Below, piece by piece: positions 24,953-36,300 of a DNA stretch of 64,000 nt; positions within the stretch are counted from its first letter, which is position 1, and the number at the start of each line of letters is the position of its first letter. Made by a program: the position numbers and the translations under genes. Origin of the DNA: Diphasiastrum complanatum (taxonomy: Eukaryota > Streptophyta > Lycopodiopsida > Lycopodiales > Lycopodiaceae). The stretch is taken from the NCBI GenBank assembly GCA_029204225.1, contig CM055111.1, positions 27,067,540-27,131,539 of the forward strand, written 5' to 3'. The notes under the pieces were generated by a model that worked only from the letters and a program-made list of their open reading frames with translations, had not been told where the DNA came from and did not search any database.

Positions 24953-25335
24953 TCAAGCAATTGTAGTAAGTCCACGATCCCAATAACCTTGTAAGTATGC
25001 CAAGAATGCTATCAGATCATAGTTATCCACAAAATACCAAACATCGTGATCATATTTGCCATGGTGCTTTTGGTAGAAGACGCGACAATTTGTGGTCATG
25101 TCATCAGCTGGGTTGCCGATATTCACACCTGTGAGCATGGGCCAATGAATCTTATTTTTGACCTTGGTGTCAGAAAACGGTTCTCGACTTGTGTCAATGG
25201 GATTAGACGTGGAAGAGTGGAAGAAGTGGTGGGAGGAAGTACCACTAGTGTCCTGAGGGTTGGTTGGTGGGGGAGCTACATGAACTTGAGTTGGGCCTTG
25301 GACCCCTGATTTAGCTGGTGGGGGCTGATATATTG
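24953..25335 (-). other. Unrecognised minus-strand ORF next to a copia gag
   Basis: A frame stays open for about 127 codons, from about 25335 to a stop at 24953. The first part is Pro/Ser/Thr-rich (PPPTNPQDTSGTSS); the second part is richer in aromatic and charged residues (HGKYDHDVWYFVDNYD). Its first methionine is at 25138. I do not recognise the family. It overlaps the truncated end of the gag at 25311-25538 in another frame, which suggests a fusion point between two sequences near 25320. It may be a transposon or a host exon. Confidence 0.3.
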
Positions 25336-25538
25336 AAAATTATAAGCGCGAAAGCTTTACCATCCTTCGATTTCCATCTCGAGTCTTCTATGTCGTCTTC
25401 AGGCTTCACTTCAATACCTATAGCAACATCCAACAACTCGTTGGCAATTAGCACGGTCTTCATCTTATATTTCCATAAATGATAATTGGATCCATTCAGC
25501 TTGTCTGTGATAAGACCGGATTTACTTTGAGAATCCAT
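25311..25538 (-). pseudogene. Copia gag N-terminus (truncated)
   Basis: The minus-strand frame begins MDSQSKSGLI and has the gag motif LNGSNYHLWKYKMKTVL. It starts about 175 bp after the primer-binding site at 25712-25723, so it belongs to the LTR at 25724-26713. The frame ends after 75 codons, just where similarity to copia gag ends. Confidence 0.85.
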
Positions 25539-25711
25539 TTGGAACTTTAGTCTGTCGACGTTAAGAGAGATATTGTGTTGTGCTACAATTGGAAATCAAT
25601 TCTCTAATACCAAAACAAATTGATTAGAACTGAAGAATAATTCGATATCGTGAAAGATATCAAGTATAAGAGCTTGCAATCTGATATACTGGTAGGCCTT
25701 GAAAAATCAAC

Positions 25712-25723
25712 GCTCTGATACCA
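25712..25723 (-). other. Primer-binding site, minus strand
   Basis: The plus strand reads GCTCTGATACCA, the exact reverse complement of TGGTATCAGAGC. It directly abuts the LTR at 25724, so that LTR serves as a 5' LTR. Confidence 0.9.
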
Positions 25724-26713
25724 TGTTGGAAAGAGACGTGTGAAAGATGGGTCGAATAGAATTGAATAAAAATAAATCGAACGACAAGAATTAAAACTTA
25801 TTGTGCGCAGCGGAATAAACTATCTGTCTCTTTCTTTATGCATGACTATGTCTATCAATTTTGAACAAAACAATAATGATAGAAATCACGTTCGATCTTA
25901 TAGTAACTAACTTTTTCATTACTACTACAATAGTTATGTAGCCAAACATTAAGCATTGAATTATCAGACAAATAATCAATCGCAAAGAATTACATAAATG
26001 CATACATTCTGAGATGAATCTGAATGCAATACAAAGATAGTATTGATTCAGTATGAAAATAAACATATGTAAATGAGTACAACAACTTTGCTGATCGAAG
26101 CCGCGTACTCTAAGCTATCTCGAAGTGACTAAATAAATCTGAATTAAGCGCAACTACTAATAAGCAGTAAGTGCAATAGCAATCTCTAATCAACTCTAAA
26201 GAAGTGAACTAGAATGCTCATGAGTGTCCAAGCTTGCAGGCTTGAGAGAGAGAACGCTAACTATTCAATACTTGATGATTGATCTTCATGCTTCAATACT
26301 TGTGATGTAGGAATATGAACAGCTATTTATACTAAGCAATTAGGTCACCAAATGCGTCATCTAGTTGGTTGTGATGTGCTATCATCCATCCAGTTAGGAC
26401 TTCTCAGAAATTACTTGCTGATGAATTAATGTAAGTCGGTAGCTTTGGTCATAAATAGTCTGTCTGCAGATTTGAACGTAAATTGTCACTCTGCAGAAAT
26501 GAATGTAGACTGTCATGCGACGTCTTTTTTCTTAGCATTTGAGGCATCTGGCATTTTGCAAAAAGCCAAAGTGAGAGAAAATGCCGACACTGTGAGTCAT
26601 TTCCGAGTAGTTATGCAGATTGTGTAAAAACACGAAGAAAACTACAGGTCTGGATAAAAGTTGGACGAAGATTAAAATGTCGATTAGTCAATTAGTAGGA
26701 TAATAATCCAACA
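25724..26713 (-). repeat. Copia-type LTR, copy 2 (complete)
   Basis: 990 bp with ends TGTTGGAT (minus-strand start) and TTTCCAACA. It aligns with 1266-2215 in inverted orientation. On its 3' side, minus strand, come a perfect primer-binding site and a gag. On its 5' side comes the unknown ORF also found before copy 1. So the same LTR looks like the 3' LTR of one unit and the 5' LTR of the next. Confidence 0.85.
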
Positions 26714-27688
26714 TTGTTGAAGTCGGGCCGCTTGTTGTGCTAAAACTTCCTTTGGGACCTTGGATGATTTAAGGCTTGCATCGGATGCGACATATTTGGC
26801 CCCTATATCACTTGATAAGATATCAAGGGAGTCTCTCTTCCATTTTGTTTTCAATTGTTGCCTTGTCCTTATGTTTTTTCGTGGGGACTGCAGGTGCTAC
26901 AGAATCAAATACTTGTGGAGTGGCCCACTTCTTGGTGGTAGGATATTGTGCTTCTAGCTCTTTGAGGACTGCGACCATGCATTGTCCCATGTGTTTTTGG
27001 ACCATCATGTGTAAGAGGTACCCACACTTAGTTGTGGGTTTTCTAGATTTCAATGTCACACAAAGATTCTCATGGATTTTGTTGGCCCACTTGTAAGCCT
27101 GAGTGGGATCGTCCAACGTGATAGTGAGGGAGAATAGATCGCTTGCTAGAATGCAATTTATTTTGGTAGTATGGACTTCAACCATTGTATTGAGAATTTT
27201 TGCAACTGCCCGTAATTTAGGGTCCTTGATGAGCTTTATGGCAATGTCATCATTTGTCTATGGAATCGTCTTGCCATTCTCCATCAAACTTAATGAAGTA
27301 CTTTGGATCATAGTTGGTACCTTTTCCATGAATCATCTCCCCAACATTAGAAAAACCAACGCTTTGTAGGCGTTCTAGGGAGAGGTCGATGACAATGTAG
27401 ATGGGTAATTCAGAAAGAATGGAACTTCTGGGAATAAGTTGAATAGGCTGCCCATACCAGGCTCTCATTCCGATGATCCATGAAGTATGTGAGATCGAAG
27501 CCATGGTTGATGAGAATATCCTTGGCCAAGGTGAGAGCTACATGATAATTCTTGATGCGGATCAAGAATAGATTGCCCGTATAAGGGTGTGAGGCCTTAC
27601 GACAATGAAGTGAGAGTGAGGAGTCTCTTGCAGCCATGATAGTAGTAATGTGAGAGTTCGAGGAAGTTTTGAAAATTTTGAAAAACAA
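26690..27688 (-). pseudogene. Unknown ORF upstream of copia-type LTR, copy 2 (frameshifted)
   Basis: Second copy of the protein described at 346-1295. The minus-strand pieces are 27688-27410 (including MAARDSSLSLHC), 27504-27250 and 27185-26823. Breaks fall at different points from copy 1, so both copies decayed separately after a common working ancestor. As in copy 1, the C-terminal frame continues past the last stop into the LTR (S-S-K-V-P-K-E-V-L-A-Q-Q-A-A-R-L-Q-Q-C-W). The long shared coding similarity argues it once encoded a protein. Function unknown. Confidence 0.5.
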
Positions 27689-27689
27689 T

Positions 27690-27985
27690 TCAGCATGAGC
27701 TCTCTAGCAAAATTTTGGAATGGACTCACGGGTGGAATAGGTGAGGTCTATATATAGACATTTTTTGACAAGAATTTGCAAGTTCACCCAGAATTTCCAC
27801 GATTTCTCAATGAGGTTCACGAATTCTGAGAAAGAGTTCTGATGGTCCTACGAGTGAATTTTTGTACAAAAATGGGTGGAATTCTCTGATAGTACAAAAA
27901 TGGAAATGATCAGAATTCGTGGATGTGAGAACGAGATCGTGCACCGAATTTTTAGGCTCAACAAATTATCTACGAATTCTGTTTG
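27690..27985 (-). repeat. Upstream repeat with palindromic TATA region, copy 2
   Basis: Reverse-complement relative of 1-345, again with GTCTATATATAGAC (27746-27759) and the GAATTC-rich stretch. Preservation of the palindrome in both copies supports a promoter role. Confidence 0.5.
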
Positions 27986-28254
27986 TGAGGATCTAATGAG
28001 AAAATTTGTTTTTTTCAATTTCTGGAAGGTATAACTCTATACTAGAATTTGCGAAGGTGAGAATTCAAAAAAAAAAAGAAATCTTGTGGTTGCATAGAAA
28101 AAGACTGAGTGAATCACTAATTTGATGATATCTTGATTGTCTGACAACTAAACCATCCCAAAAATTTGCAAATGACAAGCAGTCATTAAGTAAAAATGTA
28201 ATATTAATAGAAAAACAACAACAATCAAAAAATAAGAAAGCTAGTACAAATCAA

Positions 28255-30750
28255 TTATTGATGATTACAGTAAGTTTGTTGTTGTCTACTTCACCCACAA
28301 CAAATCGGAAAATCTTGATGAGTTTATGGAATATGTAAACTGGGTTGAGAAGTGGACCAAAAAGAAAGTCAAGCAGATCAAGACTGATAGGGGAGGAGAA
28401 TACATCTCCAACCGATTTACCGACTTCTATAAAAGTTGAGGCATTCTCTATAGGAAGACAACAACCTACACACCACAGCATAATGGTGTAGCGGAGAGGA
28501 AGAACAGAACTTTCATGGAAGCTGCAAGATCTATGATGGCCTATTCGAAGGCATCAAGATCACTATGGGCTGAGGTAGTAGCTACAGCCACCTGCCTACA
28601 GAACAAGTTAGGCAAATCAAGAGTTGCTCACACTACCCCACACGAGGTATGGTGGAGAAGCAAGCCCAATCTAGATCATGTTCGGAACTTCGGATGTGTA
28701 ACATAAGCACACATACCAGACAAGAAGAGGAAGAAGTTGGACAAGAAAGTGGAGCAAGGATTCTTGGTTGGCTATGATATACACTCTACATACTACAAAG
28801 TATACATGCTTGAAACTAATGAAGTGAAGACTGTCAAAAATGTCAAATTTGACCAGACAAGAACGATGGTTGAAGAAGATCCAATCAGCTATGAGGTTCT
28901 TAACAGACAGTATTACGACCTACCCACATCGATAGAGAGAGCAGACCCTAAGCATCCAGATGAAGATATTAAAATTTCAACTGAACTGAATGATAGATCA
29001 AATGATGAGCAGAACGACATATCAAAAGTACTCATTACACCGACAATACACCGAGGTCCCGCAGATAGTAGGCAGAACAATGCCAAAGCAGTTGTTGAGT
29101 CTGTATTATCTCCAAGGAGATCTGCAAGACAAAGAAGGGCACCAGTCAGATATATACTTGACAACTCATCTTCTGTACAAGAAGAATTCTGTGGATTCAG
29201 CAATGAACCACAAACTTATGAAGAAGCCATCAATTGCCCAGACAAGGACAAGTGGGTCAAGGCCATTGAAGATGAAATGGGCTCCATGAAGCAAAACAAG
29301 ATATGGACTCTCGACATCCAACAGAAAGACTGTCAAATGTAAGTGGATCTAAAAGCACAAGTATGGACCAGACGACAATGTATTGAGATACAAAGTCAGA
29401 CTAGTTGCAAAGGGCTTCTCACAAAGGTCTGCATTGATTATACGGATACATTTTCTCTTGTTATGAAGCACATGTCTCTACGCATATTATTTGCATATGC
29501 AGTTGCCTATGATCTGAAGATCCACATTGTAGATGAGAAGATAGCCTTCTTGCATGGGGAGCTGAAAGAGGAGGTCTACATGGACCAACCACCAGGTTTT
29601 ACTTGTGAGTCACTTGTTGACTATGCTTGCAGAATGCACAAAAGCATCTATGGACTGAAATAGTCCGCCAGGCAGTGGTTCAAGAAGAAGGATCACGCAT
29701 TAAGATCCTTGGGATTCTAGCCTTTAATGGCTGATTACAACGTTTATGTGAAAGTCATAAACAAAGAGATCATCATAGTCGGTGTCTATGTAGATGACAC
29801 TTTGATCTTGTCATGGAGCAAAAAACTGATTGAGCAGGTGAAGGCAGATATTTCGAGGCACTTCAAAATATCAGACCTAGGGGAAACAAAATGCTACCTA
29901 AATTTACAGATTGATAGAGATCTTTAGGATGGGAGATTTTATCTATACCAATCAAGATACATTCAGAAGATCATTGATGATTTCGACATGATAGATTTCA
30001 AGGGAGTAAATACTCCAATGGTTCCTAGCATAGTGTTGACAAATGAAAATTGTCCCAGAGATGAAGCAGAACGGCAAGCAATGGAGCATAAGCCTTATAG
30101 AAAGCTTATTGGTTCTTTGATATACTTGGCAGACCGTACGCGACCAAACATTGCTTACACTATGTTCAGGTTGAGTCAATTCAATATCAATCCAGGTCCA
30201 ATGCACTGGAAGATCGCCAAGAGGATCCTGCAATATCTGCAAAACACAAAGAACTACGGCTTATGCTATTATCGAGATGCAGAATTCAAGATTGAATCCT
30301 ACAGTGATGCTAGCTGGACATTCTTGAAAGATGATAGTAAAAGCATCTCAGGAGGATGCACCATAGCAGCCAATGCAGGAGTTATCTGGATCAGTAGAAA
30401 GCAAAAAATAACTGCCCAATCATCCTGTGAGGCAGAATATATTGTTGTGGCCAAGATGGCCAATGAGCTGACCTAGCTCAGACAGTTCCTAGGTGGACTA
30501 GGACAAAACACCAATGAGCCGTTGAACTTGCACATGGACAACACCTCTACTATAACGACCCAGTGTTTCACTCCAGAACGAAGCACATCAACATCAACTA
30601 TCACTTGATCAGGGATTTGGTTAAGAAGGACGAGCTACAGATGGTAGTTGACATTTTTACAAAGGCATTGGACAAGACAATGTTTGAAAGGCATAGAGTC
30701 AGCCTGGGAATAAGAAAAGTACATGGTTTAAGATGGAGCTGAAGAAACAT
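28255..30750 (+). pseudogene. Copia pol relic B: integrase to RNase H (5' truncated)
   Basis: Similarity begins abruptly inside the integrase core at IDDYSKFVVVYF (28257). It continues with the second catalytic Asp (K-T-D-R-G-G-E-Y), a stop at about 28437, T-P-Q-H-N-G-V-A-E-R-K-N-R-T with the catalytic Glu, and the H-E-V-W-W region. RT follows with the first catalytic position changed (V-D-E-K-I-A-F-L-H-G-E where V-D-V-K-T-A-F-L-N-G is usual), Y-M-D-Q-P-P-G-F, a stop after I-Y-G-L-K, and the VYVDDTLIL box. RNase H shows S-C-E-A-E-Y and, in a shifted frame, T-K-H-I-N-I-N-Y-H-L-I-R. Gag, protease and the 5' LTR are missing. Same family as the element at 33345-38346. Confidence 0.88.
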
Positions 30751-31600
30751 TGAGTTTCTGTTTTTAAAGCCTTAGTATTTTTCCTTGTATTTTTGGACTG
30801 CTGCATATTTTAACTAGTTTTTGCACAGTCTGCATTTTTGAATTGTTTCGTCGCACAGTTTGCATTTTTGCGTCATGAGGAAAATTCATCCCTAGGTCTA
30901 AAACACTTAGAAAAATAACTTTGGCAACTTTTCCCAACAATGTTGCATTTTTGCGAAAAAGATGACGTTGTCTTTAAATGTCTTAGAAAAGTTTAGGCCT
31001 ACTGTAGGGTTTTTCACCTTTCAAAAAAAACCGACATTGCCCTTGAAAAAGCGACACTGCTCTTAAAGTCATGAAAAATGTCCTTTAGCAAAACCACGAA
31101 GGTCTGCAGCATGAAGGCACTATGCAACGGGCAGGAGGTAGCTAATTCATGGAGGACAATGACCAAAAGTTGGAATCAGTTTTGTTTAAGACTTATGCAT
31201 TTTCTTTTGATTAGATCTTTTAATTTAATCAGATCTCTAGATTAATCACATAAAAGATCAATGAAGGATACAGACAGAGATATACAGAGTATACAGTTTC
31301 CTGAATGCAGCACTGAATGAGGTGCGTATCAAGGAAGAAATATAGATCTAGTAGAAGCTAGTTCCTTTCGTGAGAAGAGAACACCTCTGTCATGCCGACG
31401 TGCTGATCTGGGAAACAGACAGCGCTCAAGAAAGACTTTCAATGTACACTCAATTCTGATAATATAGACGAGTACATCCTTTTTTGCTCAGTGTGTAATC
31501 TGTGAATGTTGTGATGCTTGTTCAATTTTATCAATAGATATATTTTTGCTGTCATTAAGACATTATCTGCTGTTCATAAACTTATAGTCAGATTAGCTGT
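30751..31600 (+). repeat. 3' LTR of copia relic B
   Basis: This sequence after RNase H matches the LTRs of the opposite-strand relative at 33345-34242 and 37712-38346. Shared features are repeated GCATTTTTG units, CATCCCTAGGTCTAAAACACTTAG and several TTAGAAA spacers. Both borders are approximate; no clean TG/CA ends or target duplication were found. Confidence 0.65.
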
Positions 31601-32159
31601 AGCTATCTGCCATTCGGAGGATGATTGATCGGGGTTGAGGTAGTAGCCTTATCCGACAAATCGACTCCATCTGAGCTTCATCAAAATTCTCACAAAGACA
31701 AAGAGACTCCATCAACCGAAGTGGCTGAAGTCCCCGAAGACAACAAAGGCAACGAAGGCAAACCAAGGTGCCAAAGGCCGAAGTCCCCGACAAGGATTCA
31801 ACCCCAGCTATGTGCCAAAGCCAAAAGTCAAGCCAGCCACCTCAAATGTCGAGTACGTCATCAAAGCTCGACGAGCGTGATAGTTTGAATGTCACGACTC
31901 AACCGTCCTTTAGTTAAGCAAAGTAGCAAGATGTAATTAGCTAATATTTTAGCTTAAACTAAGCATTAGCTTTCCCAGATGGATCAACTCCATTTGAGCT
32001 CATATTAGTGAATCACAACTAGCTCCGACTTCGACGTGCTCGAAGTATCCAACTTCCTTGACTTCCTGGATCCACAATAGCTGCATCAGAGTGGCTCGGA
32101 GATCTGAAGTTGAAGAATCCACATTAGTGGTATCAGAGCGGCTCGGAGATCTAACTGAG
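31601..32159. other. Unassigned, with an isolated primer-binding-site motif
   Basis: No gene is recognised. TGGTATCAGAGC occurs at 32128-32139 on the + strand, and a nearby degenerate duplicate (CATCAGAGTGGCTCGGAGATCT) lies about 40 bp upstream. The preceding 500 bp could be an LTR, but I found no second copy. Confidence 0.4.
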
Positions 32160-33270
32160 TCATCACCATCGATTCATAGCAAGGTTTTCAAGCTTTCTAC
32201 ATTGCTCTCGATTGAGGTGTGTCCCGACATGAACAATATATTCGTTATCCTCATTGGGCTCACTCAAGGAGAGGGTGATGGTGCATGCAAGACCTTCGTA
32301 GGGAGAATTACCATTTCGCTCGTGTTGAGCTTGTAGTAATTGTATAGTCACATCCTCGATCGTGTAATCTTTAAAGTACGAAGGCACATCATGTGCGGGT
32401 GATTCGAGGGGAGCTTCGCCCTTTAACTGCCTTGACGGTAATTTGGAAGGTTCTGGAAGATGTGTATGAGCTAAGGCGATTTCAAGAACTTCCCGATGAA
32501 GGACAATCTCTAACATGCTGTTCAAAGCCACAATTTTCACAAGTTGGAGGAAAGCAAAGTTTGTCTGGGCAGCAAATACTAGGATGTTTACCTGCATAGA
32601 TAAAGCATCCGTGTATTGTGAGAAATTGTTACATTGCAAACACAACTTGGTTTGGATCGTAGGTCTGGGCATTTGGATCCATCACTTGAGTATTAGAATC
32701 ATATGGATAATATACCACTTCCTAGTTTCAGTTCTCGGTGGATATTTTTAGGAAGTCCAATCAGGGACAATTTGATGGCCATACGTTCGGTGATATTTTC
32801 ATCAACACATTCTACCTTGAGACGTTAAAACGCTCAATGCTTCACGCCGTATCTTTATATGTGTGATCTGGATGAATGGGCTTTGAGTCAGTTTAGAAGG
32901 TTTAAAATGCTTGATAAGAGCGTCTTTGAGGGTATTCCAAAAAAAAATATCAAAAGCTTCTAGGTTGAGATACCACTCTTTGGCGGTTCCGTGGAGGACC
33001 ATAGGGATAATCTGAGTTTTTCAATTTTTGAAGTGTCTCAATAGAAACGACATGCATTATCAAAATCTTGGAGAAATCTAACTGGGTCATCATACTTTTG
33101 TGCATCAATGCGAGGAATTCTTCTTTCCAAGCATGGAGGATTAGGATTGGAAGATTCAGCAAAGTCTCTCGACATGATGCAGATGATAGCGAAAAGGAAT
33201 GTGAACCATGACGAATCAAAACGAAATGAAACAAAAACAAAGCGAAATCAATTTGCGATGAAGGCAATAT
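32160..33270 (-). pseudogene. Gypsy gag-like relic
   Basis: Minus-strand frames give L-H-G-T-A-K-E-W-Y-L-N-L followed by W-N-T-L-K-D-A-L-I-K-H-F-K-P. This matches the L-x-G-x-A-x-x-W-x-x-x-L ... W-x-x-L-x-x-x-F-x-x-x-F-x-P core of Ty3/gypsy capsid (retrotrans_gag). Further on, a knuckle-like C-E-N-C-G-x-E-Q-H-V-R-D-C-P lies near 32500, in the style of Athila/Tat gag. Frames shift several times. The 169-codon ORF at 32163-32672 overlaps this relic and may be partly out of frame. Confidence 0.6.
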
Positions 33271-33344
33271 GTGAAAGGCCGGATAGAGCCGACTTGGCAG
33301 GAGTAGCTACTACCTGACTGTGGTCTAATTCTCTTCCAAGCCCT

Positions 33345-36300
33345 ATATTGTTACTGCAAATCTGTTGTAAAAATCAAACTTGTAAACAGCAAATAATGTT
33401 GAATAAAACAACAACAGAAATTTATCTTCTGATAGCATGCATTTGGATATAGTAGATTATACACATCACTGAACAGAACATTGAAAAAATTGTTTCTATT
33501 ATCAAAACTGAATTTTAGAATACAATTTTTGAGCATTGTCTATATTCCAGATCAGCGCGTTGGGGCGAGAGAGATGTCCTCTTCTCACGAATAGTATGAC
33601 TACCTACTACTAATCTGTAAACTCACTCTGGAGCTATCTCTGATTGTCTGTCTATGTCCGTGACTTCCTTACTTGTATCCTTCATTGATCCCTTTATGTA
33701 ATCAAACCATAAAACTGATTAAGTTGAAAGATCTAATGGAAAGAAATGCATTATCCTTAAATAAAACTGATTCCAGTTTCTGTCGTTATCCTTTGTGAAT
33801 CATCCGCCTTTTGCCCATTGTGTTGTGTCGTCATGCTGCAGGCCTTCGCTTTTGCAAAAAGAACATTTTTGTGACTTTAAGAGCAGTGTCGCTTTTTTTT
33901 TAAACCAGTTCTAAGGCAAATGTTGCTTTTCTAAGGGTGAGTGTCCCTTTTTCTAAGGGTCTAAACCTTTCTAAGGCATTTAAGGGATAGTGTCGCCGTT
34001 TACGTAAAAAATGCAAGAAATGCGACAGTGTCGGGAAAAGTTCTCAGAATTATTTTCTAAGTGTTTTAGACCTAGGGATGAATTTTTCTCATGATCCAAA
34101 AATGCAAACTGTGTGAAGAAACAGTTCAAAAATGCTGACTGTGCGAAACATAGTTCAAAATGCACAATCACTAAAAACAACAAAGGAAAAACTAAAGAAA
34201 AATAGTAAGACTTTGAAATATAGAAACTAATAGTTTCTTTAGCTCCCTCTCAAAGCTGGTATTTTTCTGATTCCTAATCTTGCACGCTGCTTCTCAAAAA
34301 TTGCCTTATCAAGAGGCTTTGTAAAAATATCGGCCACCATCTGCTTCATTGGAATAGACTCAGTGTTCAGCTTGTCTTTCTCAACCAAATCTCTTATCAA
34401 ATGATATCTGATAGCAATGTGTTTCGTCCTGGAATGAAATACTGATCCTTCGTTAGATGAATGGTAGATTTATTATCCATGAATAGTAACAGCGGCTCGT
34501 TGGAGTTCTCTCCCAGTCCGTCAAGGAACTACTTGAGCCATGTAAGCTCGTTCGCCATCTTGGCTGCTGCAACATACTCTGCTTCGCAGGATGATTGCAT
34601 AGTCACGGTCTGCTTCCTGCTAATCCATATGACAGTTGCACCAGTTGCTATTGTGCATCCTCTTGAGACGCTCTTGCAGTCATCTTTTAGAGATGCCTAG
34701 CTTACATCGTTGTAGGATTTAATCTAGAATCCTTCATGCTAAGAGAAACACAGCCCATAATCCTTCATCTTGAAGGTATTGTAGAATTCTCTTGGCTATC
34801 TTCTAGTGTGTAGGGCTTGGATTGATATTAAACTGGCTCATTTTGAAAACTGCAACATTCTGCGGACAGTCTTGCTTGGTCAGAACTGTTCTAGCTACCA
34901 TCGGCATATTAGCTCCCTTACAGTCTGTCATTTGAAAATCATCAATGATTTTCTGGATGTATCTTGACTGGTGAATATACAGCTTCCCTTCGTCAAGATC
35001 TCTGTCAACCTGAAATCCTAGGTAGCATCTTGCTTCCCCTAGGTCTAATACTTCAAAATGTTGTGAAATATCATGCTTCACCTAAGCAATCAGCTGGTTG
35101 CTTCTGGACAGAATCAAAGTGTCATCCACGTAGACTACTATGATTATGATTTTTCCATCTATGACCTTTGTATAGACATTGTAGTCGGCCATCAACGGTT
35201 GAAATCCTAAGGATCTAAGAGTGTGATCCTTCCTCTTATACTACTGCCTAGCAGACTGCTTCAGTTTGTATATGCTTCTTTGCATTCGGTTGGCATAGTT
35301 TACAAAGCGTGAGCAGATGAATCCTTGTGGTTGGTCCATATAAACCTCTTCATTCAACTTGTCGTGTAGGAAGGCGGTCTTTTCATCCACTATGTGGATC
35401 TTCTCTCATGGATCTTCTTGGAGAGTCCATAGTCAGATCAATGGCCTTGTTTGTGTCTTTCTTGCCTTTGCTAACTGCTGAATTTTGGTGAGTAGCAGGT
35501 GTCTAGGGTACAGGATGTGCGCCTTGCTACTTGCTTTCTGAATAGTCACTCTGTCCATCTGGAATTTAAACATCTTGTTCTGAATGCTTAGAGTCCGCTC
35601 CTTCCATAGATGTTGGCAGGTCATAGTAGCCTCTGGTCAAGATTTCATAGCCAACTGGATCTCCATCAACTATTGTCTTTGACTCACCAAATCTGACATC
35701 TCTGACAGTCTTGATCTGTCTGCTATCAAGCATCTAGATCCTGTAGTATGATGAATGAACATTAAATCCTACGAGGAATCCCTGCTTTACATTTTCAGCT
35801 TCTTTCTTTTCGGATCTAGAATGTGGGCGTATGCGACACATCAAAAAATGTGCACATGTGTCAGACTTGGTTTGTTGCCCCACCAAACCTCGTGTGGCAT
35901 GGTATGTGCAACACTGAATCTACTTGTCCTTTTCTGGAAGTAGTTGGTTGTAGCTACTGCTTCAGTCCATAAAAATTTTGATGTCTTTGAATAGGCCATC
36001 ATGGATCTCACAGCTTCCATGAGAGTCTGATTTATCCTCTCTGTCAAACTATTGTATTGTGGTGTGTAGGCTGCAGTCTTCAAGTGAAGTATGCCTTTGT
36101 TGGTGCAGAACTTTGCAAAGTGTTTGGAGACGTCTCAACTACTTTACCTTTTTGTCAGTCCATTTTTCAACCCAATTTCTCAGCCCAATTTACAAACTCT
36201 GTGAATTTGTCTAGGGCCTCCGACTTGTTGTGGATAAAATATATGGTCAATGAAAGTGATGTAGTACTTCGAACCTCCTAGGGAGACCAAAATGGTCCAC

